Notes under the pieces: model-generated
The model's database searches: none
The model's input: only the letters and a program-made list of their open reading frames with translations
What the model was told of the DNA's origin: nothing
Shown here: piece after piece, positions 1 to 11,163 of the stretch
Layout: the number at the start of each line of letters is the position of its first letter
Position numbering within the stretch: the first letter of the stretch is position 1
NCBI GenBank assembly: GCA_019648995.1
Contig: BLXT01007159.1
Coordinates: forward strand, 830,479 to 853,971
DNA from: Plakobranchus ocellatus
Lineage: Eukaryota > Mollusca > Gastropoda > Plakobranchidae
Direction of reading: 5' to 3'
Length of the DNA stretch: 23,493 nt
Translations under genes and position numbers: made by a program

Positions 1-38
1 CTCAAGGAGTGAAGTAGCTGTGAACTTAAAGCAAAGAG

Positions 39-193
39 TTGGGTTTTGTATATAGCCAACCCACAAGGTGATCCCAGGCTTTCGGGCCCTCTGTCAGACC
101 AGGGCGCCGTTGGTGGAACTCGAACCCACGACAGAAGGGTTCCTGCAGATCTCAAGGGGGACTCGCTAGCCATTAAGAGACCGACGCCCCCCT
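39..193 (-). mobile_element. tRNA-derived SINE, copy 1, with perfect 13-bp TSD
   Basis: Read on the minus strand, this 155-bp element has a tRNA-like head with an A-box-like stretch (TGGCTAGCGAG, plus-strand 162-172). About 35 bp further is a near-consensus RNA polymerase III B box (GGGTTCGAGTTCC, plus-strand 115-127). A non-tRNA body follows, containing AAGCCTGGGATCACCTTGTG. The insertion is flanked by the exact direct repeat TTAAAGCAAAGAG at 26-38 and 194-206, the expected footprint of target-primed reverse transcription. The same body is found in the copy at about 18.6-18.8 kb, so this is a repeat family. Such elements are non-coding and depend on a partner LINE. I do not recognise the family name. 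Confidence 0.88.
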
Positions 194-380
194 TTAAAGC
201 AAAGAGAGGCCTCTAATTATGAATCACTTAATCTCGTGGCATCAAACTATGAAATCGTAGTTATTGTTTGGATAAATGAAGCCAATCCAAAATCCTCAAT
301 CCTTTAGAAAAGTTCAACAAATTACAGAAAAGGAAGCTGGATGACAAAAAAAAAAAAAAGGTCGTAACAGAAATCTCTCT

Positions 381-460
381 GTTCTCTCTCTCCCATCGAT
401 CCATTTATCTATCAATCTATCGATCTAGCCATCTACCCACATATCTCTCTATCTCTCTGT
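381..460. repeat. Degenerate TCTA/TCTC microsatellite
   Basis: An impure pyrimidine-rich run of TCTA, TCTC and ATCGATC-like units, typical of a decayed tetranucleotide microsatellite. An A-run (348-359) lies just before it. Confidence 0.7.
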
Positions 461-470
461 GTAGCATTTC

Positions 471-3400
471 CCGCACGGGATGTAGCCTTCACAACAGTCT
501 TTCTGAAGCATATTCTGATCTTTCCTATGTGTTGCATGGAGGTTTGAACAGAATGCTAGTATGTGGAGGTCGACCAACCCCAGCAAATATTCAAGTAAAA
601 ATGTTTCACTAAAACTTTTTTAAAGTCAAGACCATCCACCATTTGGCAACGAACGAGCAAGGTGCGATAATTGCTCACGCATATGACCATATTCTTTGAA
701 ATCTTCAATCATTATGGACACGAAGACTGTGGGTCTTTTCGAGGTTGAGAAATATTTCATAGAATCCAAAGTGTCTCATGCCAGAACCAAATAGGTTACG
801 AGACTTAAACGCTATTGGATACATAATTTAAAGGTTTCTGAAATTTTGTTTACATATCGATAGAGTAAGGTTTATACAGACTTTTAGATAACTTAAATTG
901 ACAGCCATAGCTTTAAACCGCGAATTCATTTCAATCGTACACAGCCTGTTTTAAGTAATATTGCGCACAATTATATGGGCACTATTTTTCGAACCTACGA
1001 AAATCCTCTGGAAATCTCTAGGTCTATAAAGATAAACAAAGCTAAAAATAATAATGGTACTTTTAAACTAACATAAGCTTAGCCGAGGCCAATGTGGAAT
1101 CTGACTGAATATCATAAGTAAATGAGGCTGAAATCCAAAGATTAGCAACTCTAAGTCTAGGTCTAAACTCAATGCACATTGAATTCACAAAATTTCTCTC
1201 ATGAAAACATAACTCTAAACTGTTTAAAATGTCAAAGCAATGCACCAATAGGCAATGATGTATATATTGATGATAGTTTTATTAGTGACCAAAAACAAGA
1301 GAGTATGATGATTCTCTCTGTATAACTTCATCAATACACCGGGGAGAACAAGCACCTAACAAATGTAAGGACTTATTACTCATTTTTACATATTTCATAT
1401 TGCCACCCCATTAAAATACTTTCAGGATTGAGGTCATATAAAACTAAGCAAGAATTTGATCATAGTGATTTCATGCTTTCTTTCAATTCTTCTTCCCCCC
1501 TTTTTTTTTCTGCTCCTCCTTCTCAACACTGCTACTTTTCTTGCTTTTTTTTTTTTGTTTTTTTTTTTTAAATATTTTTTCTACGAACATGTTTTAACCT
1601 TTACATCTATTTCAAGATTTTTATTTTCTTGACACTATCACATTAGCAAACAAATGTTGGTTTCTGCAGTTTTATTTGTATATTTACTTATTTATTCATT
1701 ATGCGTCTAGTTTTGTTCACCACATAAAATTAGTCATTCAACATTTCTTGCTTTGCCAAGGTAAAATAAATATAAGTTTCATTTTGATATTTTTGAATCT
1801 TTGTGTTTAGGTGAATGCAACTTTTAGACTTAAGAGTTGTGTTTTTGCACAAGTATTTTCTTATCACAGATCTCCAATGCAGGGCTCAGCATAAAGTAAA
1901 CACTGTCAAACGGGCTTTAATTACCAATAAGTTTTTTTTTATTATGGATGAAAAAAAATGAGGTTGACAAACATATGACTATTCATATAAGTTCAATATA
2001 TATATTAAATCTCTTAACAGTGTAGAATCAAACTAGTTAAATATTGTAGACAATCTTTTGTTTGTGACATTGTATATTTTGCATATTATAATCTACAATG
2101 AGTTGTGTTAACCATGAAGAAATTACCGGTAAGAACATTAAAGTATTTGCAAAACTTTGGTATTTATTTTACTCATGAAAATCATAAAAGCAATATAATG
2201 TTTATTGCTCACCCAAATTAATCATAATATGAGTAATTTACATATCACTCTAAAAAGCTTGTTGTCATGTCTATAATAATTTTGTGCAATCACTACGATC
2301 AAGCTAAACTTATTGATATGTCATTTTAAACTTAAGGCTTTCATATATACATATACATGCACTTTTTAAATCCTCTTACATTTTATAGAGTTTATGTCAT
2401 AAACTGCACAAGATAATAATGGTGAAAGATGCTGCTATAGAAACTATATCAACACATACAAAGTTCTGTTTCCTGAAAAAGCTTTAAGTCTTCATTAATC
2501 TAAAAAAGAAAAAGAGAACAAAATCTTAACTTCAGAGGTTCCAAAAAATTATATTTATGACCTTGCATCTCATTTATCTTTTTCAACAATTGCTTTGATT
2601 GAAAAACTGATATCTATTAAAAATATGTCTAAAAGACTGATAGCTCACAAGAAATATGTTCTATATTTTTAACTTAATGCAAAAAAAAAAAACAAAAACA
2701 AACCAAATTTCCATAAATTATCAGTGTAAAATATACTTTTGCTTGATGCATTCCAATTGTAAAATTTGCCACTCTACTTGCGCATGGCTTGAGATAATTA
2801 CATGTGGTGGATAGCAGGTAAGCATGTTAAGAGAACTAATAAAATATTAATTAGATGCTGTCAGGCCTGCTCTTACCAGGGCTGATTAACTTATCTCAAA
2901 AAAAAAGAACTCAGCAGGCAAGTTTCCACACCTTGCACAGTATCATCACAAGTTTAGCTAACAATCATATGGCACCAGCAAATTATAGACTGTGACAAAG
3001 TATCTTTTCTTTCTTTGTTTATTAATCTTATTTTGTGCATCGTACATACGTTCAATGTTTGTTTTTTTTCAGATGTCATGTTTTGGGGCAAAAATTGTAA
3101 CTTTTGTTATTGGACTTAAAATATCTAGAATAATAATCACACTTATAGCTAGGAAAGACGAGCTGATGAAATTCATGAAGCATCTTTGTTACTTCGCCGT
3201 CTTTTTAACTCTTACCTTTTGATGCATGTACAAATAACACTAAAAAACCTCGTAACAAAATGGCCATGATGTTTCGATCAAAGGAATGCAATGAATGCTG
3301 ACAAGTTTTTATCTGCGCATTGCTTGAAGCAATAAACCCTCTGTCCACAGTCTTGCATGTGATATTAGTTGAACATGCCTAATATAAAATAAAAGAGCAG

Positions 3401-3604
3401 AGAAGATTCTGATAACCATCCCAAGCTGATTTAGGTTTAACTAAGGGACAGCACTATGAATCTGTGTGAATGAGTTCAATAAAAGGTAGACATTACAAGC
3501 ACATGAAAATGTAATTGTATGTAAAAATTAAGAAGTTTGGCAGATTTGTGATTTTGAGGGTTCCTTGTTCAACTTAATCATGTCCAACTGTACATATGTG
3601 TGTG
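471..3604. other. Intergenic, no gene seen
   Basis: AT-rich DNA with short open frames only, none with family resemblance or convincing splice sites. About 620-960 is somewhat richer in CG dinucleotides than the rest of the spacer, without an obvious feature. A C/T then T-rich tract lies at about 1495-1575. The short frames at 1063-1248 (minus) and 2992-3222 (plus) look like chance frames in low-complexity DNA. Confidence 0.6.
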
Positions 3605-3636
3605 TATATATATATATATATGTATGTATATATATG
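3605..3636. repeat. TA dinucleotide microsatellite
   Basis: An alternating TA run interrupted by two TGTA units and followed directly by ATGCCGT. Confidence 0.85.
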
Positions 3637-3749
3637 CCGTCAAAGTTGTGTGCGAAAGATTTTCTGCAAGCCCTATTTGAAAAATTTTAACTCATCAATA
3701 CATAAATTTTGTTTTGTGAGTATAACGATTTGTGAGTATAACGGCATAT
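3632..3749. repeat. 118-bp unit with 9-bp inverted ends and an internal tandem 15-mer
   Basis: ATATGCCGT at 3632-3640 is exactly the reverse complement of ACGGCATAT at 3741-3749. The right half holds two exact copies of TTTGTGAGTATAACG (3713-3727 and 3729-3743) with a 16-bp period. The layout could be a small non-autonomous DNA element or a local rearrangement. The inverted ends are short and the left one abuts a TA microsatellite, so chance is possible. Confidence 0.35.
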
Positions 3750-4056
3750 GAAATACTACTTTATGTTTAAAAAGTCAGTTTTGGATGCATTCTTGCTATC
3801 TAAATGAACCAAATTTAGTTTTGCACATAATTATGATGACAAAGCCACCAAAAAAAGTGGTCATGTATCAGCAAATTAAGCTCATTCACTACCAAGTGAA
3901 GAGGTAAAGACCACTTTATTTTACGTGGGTCTACTCCTGTTATCTAACTCTGCATGAATATTACCTCACTGACACTCAGTTGGGCTTTTTATTGAGTAAT
4001 TGAAGATTTTTTTTTTTCAAATGCAGTAAAAAATGTGACACCTTTTAGCAATTGCT

Positions 4057-4059
<3 letters not shown>

Positions 4060-4089
<30 letters not shown>
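4060..4089. repeat. AT dinucleotide microsatellite
   Basis: About 15 uninterrupted AT units. Confidence 0.95.
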
Positions 4090-4094
<5 letters not shown>

Positions 4095-5738
4095 AAAATA
4101 ATTCTCAAATTATTGTTTCTTTCTTCTACTCAGAATCAACATAGCTCTATTCAGATCAGACCATTGCAAACTTAAAAAACAGAAGTTTAAGGATGCTTTC
4201 ATGAAATGTTTAAAATGCAACTTCTGACTGGTCTCAAGACATATAACATTGTAATTACAATATGATATTATAATTATTTACTGGTTAGATGACAGTGTTT
4301 GACAGTGTCTCCAAAATGAAACAATGCTTTGTGAAATAGGAAGGGAGAAAAGCATGGACATGAGAAACTTTGCAATTGCATTTAATTTTTGAAGAGCATG
4401 ATTAAAAAGTATATTCCATGAAAAGTATACTTATACATTATGAGGGTACAATATGAAATTAAGTACAAATAAATCAACAGAAAACAAGAAACAAAACAAA
4501 CACTGCCTTTCACAAACTTCAGACAGACATGACAGAATGCAGTTGGTCCCTTGCAGCATTTGTAATGGATCCGAATTCAAGCCAAGCATTTAAAAAAAAA
4601 AAAAAAAATTAAAGCAAGAGCAGTTTAGCTAGGTGAGATTCTATGAATGCATTTTGTAAATTAAATATATCACAAATTAATTTGAATATCAAAAGCATGT
4701 AGTACAGACAACTGAAATCAACATTCTGCATAAATACAATATTTATAAAAAAAAACAAAAAACAAAAAAAGCTATCTAATATAAGTTTCAGATCAATCAA
4801 ATTTTCTTATCAAATCATGCACATACCATGCCTAAAATTGAAAGCGGTTGGTACATTGACATTGTCAATTGTTGAGGTCTGTTTATGCGTTGCTTTACTG
4901 TTTATGATTTATTTATTTTGAGGGAAAAAAGAATTTGGGCCTATATGAGATCTTACGTTTTTTATTTCTCTTTAACTACTGTTAGGACAGCTTAATTTAA
5001 TATTTCCTTCAAAACATGACATGATTTTAATATGATTTACAATTAATTTTTTTTTTATATAGGAAAATAGTGTAACATAAATTTGCAAAATTTTTATGAC
5101 CTCGCAAATGTTAAAGTTCAAGTGAACCAGAATGAGATAAGCTAACTGCACAATACTACAAAGCAAAACATGAACAAAATTCATACTATCTTGTTAAGAT
5201 GTACATAACTTACACAGACTGCAGAAAGAATGAAAATACAAAGCTCAATTTAAAAAAATACAGGTCAATGTATTTGTTAGGGAAAATCAGTGTTGTTATA
5301 TTTAATATTTATAAAATTACTGTAAATGAAAATTCATTTTAAAAAAAAGTGAATTTCTAATTTAATGTTCAGCCTGCTGAGTTCAGCATCAGAAAGTACA
5401 TGAGTAAAGCCAAGCACTGAACCATTTTTCATGTATTCAGATAAATGAATGCACTGCTACTACTTTTTAAAAAATCTGAATTTATCCCTTTAATGAATTG
5501 GTATATGCAAATATGGGTTATCACTTCGCTCTCAGACAACATGCAGTTTCAAACTTAAATGAATATGGAAGGATACAAAATTATGAGATGTGTCTGTTGT
5601 TAATTTTCAAATTGTGCAAAATCTAGCCTTTAGAAATCATTCTGCCATTGCTGAATTTCCTTCTGGAAACTTTCTTTTTGAAAAGTGGGTCTAGGCAGGA
5701 TTAGGCACAAATAAAATGGACTAATATCAGCTTAAATC

Positions 5739-6008
5739 ATGGCGAAATTAGGCCTAGGCAAAAGCAGAATGAAGAGTATACCCTTTAAAAAGGAAAGAGG
5801 TGCACTTCTGGAAATATTGACCCCAAACCTTCACCCCAAATATGGCAAATTTGAGTTGTTATGCGAATATGTCCCCTTTAGATTTGAGGCCTATTCTCCT
5901 GGATATGTGCAAAATATTTGGGTAAAGGCTGTATGTAGCCATTCCACGCATTGTTTTCTCATGAAATGCCCAGATATCAGACCACTGCATATAGGCCTGA
6001 TGAGTTGA
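5739..6008 (+). CDS. Unassigned 89-codon open frame, probably not a gene
   Basis: The ATG sits in a good initiation context (purine at -3, G at +4). The frame runs 89 codons to TGA and is less AT-skewed than its surroundings. The product is basic at its N-terminus (KSRMKSIPFKKERG) and has cysteines and histidines near the C-terminus (AVCSHSTHCFLMKC). I recognise no family. No clear promoter, splice site or poly(A) signal ties it to a transcript. It could be a small unannotated gene, a decayed repeat fragment or chance. Confidence 0.15.
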   Translation: MAKLGLGKSRMKSIPFKKERGALLEILTPNLHPKYGKFELLCEYVPFRFEAYSPGYVQNIWVKAVCSHSTHCFLMKCPDIRPLHIGLMS

Positions 6009-6440
6009 ACAGAAATGTATTAAGGGTTATACAATGAGCTTGTATAATGCATTAATCAAACATACAGAGAGATCTGATCGAATGTCAAATATATAAATAT
6101 ACATATTTTATCATATATTCATAATAAATATATAATTACATTAAAAAATGCATAAAAAAAAGATAAGTATTCAAACAAAAAAAAAATGGGCATATGACTA
6201 CTTTAATGTGCTCCAATCACAATTCTCTTTGCAAAAATATTTTCAACATATGTTCAACAATGCGAAAATATGAAATGGTTGCAAAGCTTCAAGTCCAAAT
6301 CAAGAATAAAATATTAGTAAAATATAGACACAAATAAAAAGGTGCAATAAACCTACGATGAAAAAATCAGAGAATAAGCAAAAGTGAGCAAGAGAAATAC
6401 AAAGCACAGCGATTCCAGTATCAAGATTCATAGAATCACA

Positions 6441-6490
6441 AGATGCAAGCTGAGAGACGGACAGCAGATGCAAGCTGAGAGACAGACAGG
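6441..6490. repeat. Two-copy 25-bp tandem repeat
   Basis: Adjacent units 6441-6465 and 6466-6490 share AGATGCAAGCTGAGAGAC and differ at two of 25 positions (CGGACAGC versus CAGACAGG endings). No further units are present, so this is a local tandem duplication. Confidence 0.9.
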
Positions 6491-8352
6491 AAAGAAATAG
6501 AGGTATTTTCTCAAAATCTATGCACCTAATGCATTGCCTAATGAGTTTATTAGCTTGAACCCTGTAAATATCCTAAAACAGACCTAATGAGTCAGTCACT
6601 TTACATATTGTTGACTATACTAAATACACATGTTTCACAGCACCTTGCTTTCAATTGAAAATGTTTCAGTTAACCCTAAGCCTAGTAAGCATAAGACTTT
6701 TTCTTCACTTTCAGTTCAATATCAACAGAATCACTCAAGGACTGATCAGAACAGATTCATGTTCATAAAAAAAAAACAACAAAAAAACTTGAAAATTGAA
6801 ATGACCTATAAAACAGCATTTTCATAACATTCTACAGACCCTAACAGCAAGTTGATTGCGTTTATTTTACACATTGTGACAGCGCTGGGAAAACTTAACC
6901 CATTCTTCAAAAAAAAAAAAAAAAAAAGAAAAAGAAAAAAAAATCCAGTTGTAAAACATGTGTGGACCTCACTCAATATTTTGAGCAAACAAGGAGATAA
7001 AAAAAAGCACTCATTCACAAATCCTAAAAACTGTCCCTGTACCCTAGAATTTTAGCAAGAAGCACACAAAGAAGAGTTTTGCAGCACTAATATTGAACGA
7101 TTTCATTAATCATAAATGAAGAGAAAAATACAGGCAGCAGCAATCACGTTCCTGCATTGAAAAGAATGTTTTGTATTCTATAGACAACTAAACAAAACCC
7201 AAAGCACTTCTTAAAGATACAGAAACCATTAGCTTTATCATAAAGAAGATACATAACTGTCAAGCACTACGCACAGGCCACGCAGTTATTTTAAATAAGT
7301 CTGATAATAATTGAATGGGGATACATAAATGAAGGAGGTTGTTAAAGAGGAAGACAAAGGAAGAAGATATTAGATTGAGTGACAACACTTTTGGGTGGGG
7401 AGAAGATTATCAACACTGCTGAAGCTATCTAAGATAGCAAAACATTGTCAATATTGATGATAACAAAACAATAATGTTCATTTGCTAACACATTCATGTG
7501 TAGCAATTATAAAGAGGTATATCAAAAAACGAAAAAAAACTTGTTACCATTGCTATATACCACAATTTCTTTTCAATGTCAATTTAATATGGATTTTTCA
7601 AAACAACTGGATACTTAAATTCAACAGTGATATTTTATACAACATTTAAAAATACATTAATGATGGCGTTGGTGGAATCAGCACAAAACTTTTTATTGCA
7701 GGACCATATATATTGGTACAGGTAGTTACTTGCAATTTTCAATATCCATTGGAGTTGATCCCTTCACACCATTTACTCACTTGTAATTAGATGTTTTTAC
7801 TGTGTGCAATGCTTTGGGACTGATGTTATCTCAGACCTTCACAAAAAAAATGTCAAAAAGTAAATTATCATGAGATCATTTAAAAAATCTTATTTAAATA
7901 AAACTCAACCTTAGGTCTGTCACTTACAAAAATCCCACATAGTTATCTTGATTACTTCATTCTTTGTGTCTTTTTTTAAAAAAAAAGGCTGTTATTTGGG
8001 TTCTCAGCAAATTTTTGTACCATTTATGGCCCTGGATCGAAATTATAATTAGACACTGCATCAGATTTTTCTCCCAATCCTTCTGCCTAAAAAAAGTCAA
8101 AACAAATTACGCTCATGTGTTGCCAAAATTGCAATAGGTCTACTGCAAATAAATGACAAGTTATGAGCAAAAAGAATCATTGCTATAGCATCAAATACTT
8201 TTTGTTTTCTACAGAATCATGCAAGACCTTTAAGAGGCAAACTTGCATATATATATATATCTGTTCAATGACAAGCCTATTGATGGAGATTCAGGCTTTA
8301 ATTCATCAAGGAAAGCTAAATATAGCCAACTATGGGAGTATAGATCTAGAGA

Positions 8353-8431
8353 AGATTTATATCCAAAACTTTAAATCTCCTGATTTATACTTGCTGAAGA
8401 CACTGCTTTGCTCAGAAAAGATTTATATTCA
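8353..8431 (-). pseudogene. Copied fragment of the kinase last exon between 13-bp direct repeats
   Basis: Bases 8366-8416 match 9799-9850 in the kinase gene's last exon over about 51 bp, with four transitions and one single-base gap (about 90% identity), in the same orientation. Read on the minus strand it still resembles the tail peptide (EQSSVF.K.K.GD.K), but stops lie just upstream (four codons before) and just downstream, so it is not a working exon. The block is bounded by AGATTTATATCCA (8353-8365) and AGATTTATATTCA (8419-8431), one mismatch apart, as a target-site duplication would be. It lies about 1 kb past the gene's poly(A) signal. A local templated-repair insertion or a tiny retrocopy would explain it. 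Confidence 0.72.
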
Positions 8432-9459
8432 GTTTTTGAGTAAATTTGGATCTATTTGACTATAGTGAATCTAAATATACAGTGAAACAGTGATCGAAAA
8501 AAAAAAATTGATCTAGAGAACACATCTTGATTTAAAAATACAATGTATGGAAAAAAAGATTGTTTTCATTTAGAGAAGTGTTTGAGCCTGCACATATGTA
8601 TTACTTTGCTATAAAACATCACATTTTGTGCTGACACAACATGGATAATTATTACACCAGCACATAAGTAACAGTAATTAGAATGTGAATAATTAAAATT
8701 TTCCATCTCATGTGATTAATACAATTTACAGGGGAAAAAAAGATGTATAGCGAAAAATAAATGAAAACAGGAGACAAATTCAACATTTAATTTATTGCAT
8801 ACTAGCTCTGGAAATAATACTGTCATTAAAACCTGATGTTCTGAGAATTATTGCTCAACATAGCTGATAGTCCTACATAACTTTCCTTTAAATTGACACT
8901 TCATGTTCTATATCAATTATCTCCCATTCAAATTTGAAAACAAAAAAAACAAAAACAAAAACAAACTATGGCATAATTTTGACCAAATACTGAAAAAAAA
9001 AAAGAAAAAAAAAGTTTAATTTGAGTCAAGAATATTAAAGAGAAAAGAACAAGTATTACAAACGTATGCAAACTTGCAACACTAGTTGAGAAATTAGTTT
9101 ACAGAAACATAAATCTTACTTTATAACAAGATGCATTATTTCAAAAGATTTAGAATTCTATTATTTCCTTTTTTGTGCCCCTTGTTTTCAGGAAAGATGT
9201 TTACTTGTCTGCTTCCTAAATACATATTAATAAATATATTTTACTGCTTCAAATTTAAACATAATGATGCAACTATCAGTGTTATTTCCACAGCCAAACA
9301 TGCAACAAGACTTTTTTTATTAAAAATTTCAACGCGGTAAATATTTGTACATGTTTGCTACCAATACTATTTTTATAAAAGCCTTGGAATCAAACATCAT
9401 CAAGACATAAAAATACTATTTTCAAAAAGTTATGACAGTAATATTTCCAGACAGCAACG
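8432..9459. other. 3' flank of the kinase gene
   Basis: AT-rich, no gene seen. It contains A-runs at about 8940-9014 and a second, more distal minus-strand AATAAA (plus-strand TTTATT at 9316-9321) that could act as an alternative poly(A) signal. Confidence 0.5.
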
Positions 9460-9477
9460 CATTTAAATCATAAACTC

Positions 9478-9483
9478 TTTATT
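9478..9483 (-). terminator. Poly(A) signal of the kinase gene
   Basis: AATAAA on the minus strand (plus-strand TTTATT), about 80 nt past the TGA at 9563-9565. Cleavage would be expected around 9455-9468, giving a compact 3' UTR of roughly 100 nt. Confidence 0.6.
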
Positions 9484-9562
9484 GACACATGTCTTGATGA
9501 TAACAAAACTTGTACTTTTGTGTAGAACAAAAAGCCTGCAGCAAAAATGATATTTAGCATCA

Positions 9563-11163
9563 TCAACTATTCTCAGGTAAAATCTTTTCAAAATCTGGAA
9601 GAAGGTGTTCTGTTTTTTGGACATCACACTGGAGATTCCTAGCTTTGATCTTTGCAGGGACAAAAGTCTCTGCAAAGCCTGAAATTCTTTTACGGCAAAT
9701 TTGTCCACCTTGAGAAGAATTTACAGCAAAGGCTGATCTGCTCTTCACTGTGATCCCTTCATCTGTATCCATGGTCCCCCCTGCAATTTCAGCTTGAGAA
9801 ACTTTAAAATCTCCTGGTTTACACTTATTGAAGACACTGCTTTGCTCAGATTCTTTAGGCACACAGTCATTGGAGATTGACTTTGATTCATCTTTGTCTA
9901 ACATGTCACACAGATTGTCTAAGATATCCTCTGCCTTCCCAGTAAATTTGGGGGTCTCCAGCGCCTGAAACACAAACTCCATTTCTTCATCATTCTCTTC
10001 AGACCTACATGATGGCTTGGGTAGGATGTATTGTTGATTCATAGACATCTGATGTTTGGGGACTACTGTTTCTGCTTTTTTCCAAAGCTCTGACTTGCTG
10101 GAGCTTGCCTTCTCCTCAGCAAGTGTAGCATTTGACACCCTTTGAAACTTTAATGGAGCCATTGTTTCCTTATTTTCTGCAGTTTCCTTGATAACATGGT
10201 GAGAAGCGTTTGAGTACACTATATCAGAGCAATCTGATTTTGTAACTGGAGTAAAAGGAGAAGAAGCAGGCTTCATGCTTGATTTGTCTCGCTCAAATAT
10301 CTGACCAGTCTTACAAGAAACAGATGGTTCACCTAATATTGGTTGATTGGAAGATCTCGCCTGTGAAGCTAAGGTAACTAGCAAGGCTGAGCATGAAAAG
10401 GCACGCTCTTCTGCTGCATCAGATGCAGTTAAAGACATAGTTTTGAGCTGATTGCCAACACAAAACTTCAGATCATCAGTAGTAACTGAATCAATAGTAC
10501 AATGTGTAATCTTATTGTGTTCTCTGTGAATGCCTCTCATGCAGTCTGCCTTGGTCTGCGTAATTTCCTCCAAAGAAATTTTACCATCGGAGTTTTTAAC
10601 ACTGTCTGATTGGTTCTTTTCCAAGCATACACTCCTTTCAATTTCCGGTCTTTTTAACCCCTGTTCTGGAGGGCATGTCATCGTTTCATCACTTGAGATA
10701 TAGAGTACCTCAGGGCTGTCAACAGCACTGCATTGAGGACCAATAGTGCTACATCTCTGAGCCTGCTTAATGTGTTTCGACTGAACAGGTCCCTTCATTA
10801 CAGCCTTCCTGGGTTTTGGCCACTTTCCATTGTTAGAGCTCCCAATTCTTTTTGCACCTAGCAAGGCAAAAGGCTTTTTATCCATTCCCATTTTATTTCC
10901 CACTGGTTTTAGATTGAGTCCCATATCTTGCTTTTCATTTATTATATTGCTTCCTGCGAAAAAGTTAATTGGATGATCTGTTTTGCTATGCATCTCAGTT
11001 TTTGTACTGGAGGCAATCACTGAAGTGACAGAAGACACAGGTCCATGATGAGATGGGGATTGAGAACTGGTTTTTGCCAGCTGGTTTCGTAAGAGTTGTT
11101 GGAACAAATCTTTGTAGTTTTCACCTTTTGGGTTAGACAAGGCTTTTTGCATCATGGCATCAC
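9563..11163 (-). CDS. Kinase exon 10: 530-residue disordered tail and stop
   Basis: An uninterrupted frame of about 1.6 kb in AT-rich DNA, by far the longest in the window. The acceptor TTATCTTTAG leaves two bases that complete Gly343 with exon 9. After a short amphipathic start (YKDLFQQLLRNQL, about 359-371) the tail is rich in Ser, Lys, Glu and Thr with no recognised fold. Visible elements are a basic patch KWPKPRKAVMK (456-466, possible nuclear signal), VLYISSDE (495-502, hydrophobic core followed by acids, SUMO-interaction-like), an acidic-hydrophobic segment EEMEFVFQALE (735-745) followed by DILDNLCDMLD (755-765), and KKRIS-like basic residues near CRKRIS. TGA is at 9563-9565. Functions of these segments are inferred. 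Confidence 0.92.

Larger units (their letters stand above)
3750..8352. other. Intergenic AT-rich spacer
   Basis: No gene that I can support. It contains A-runs (for example 4590-4608 and 6908-6941), the AT microsatellite at 4060-4089, the tandem 25-mer at 6441-6490, and one unassigned 89-codon frame at 5739-6008. The open frames around 6630-7055 on both strands cross poly-A/T tracts and read as lysine or phenylalanine runs. Confidence 0.6.

Noticed and set aside
39..193. Functional tRNA gene
   Set aside because: A and B boxes are present but the acceptor and anticodon stems do not pair as a tRNA, there is a non-tRNA body, and a target-site duplication flanks it: a SINE.
6806..7055. Overlapping frames on both strands around 6.8-7.06 kb
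   Set aside because: Both cross the same poly-A tract and read as Lys or Phe runs.
8281..8309. Second apparent match to the kinase last exon (GGAGATTnnnCTTTnATTCATC, exon 9871-9893)
   Set aside because: Short, several mismatches and out of order relative to the clear 51-bp copy; cannot be distinguished from chance by eye.
8163..8459. 98-codon plus-strand frame
   Set aside because: It runs antisense through the inserted exon fragment and an AT microsatellite (IYIYI run); not a gene.
11153..11155. ATG in exon 10 as the start of a separate 530-residue protein
   Set aside because: An acceptor lies just upstream with the phase needed to join exon 9 (Gly343-Asp344). A separate gene remains possible only if transcripts start there.
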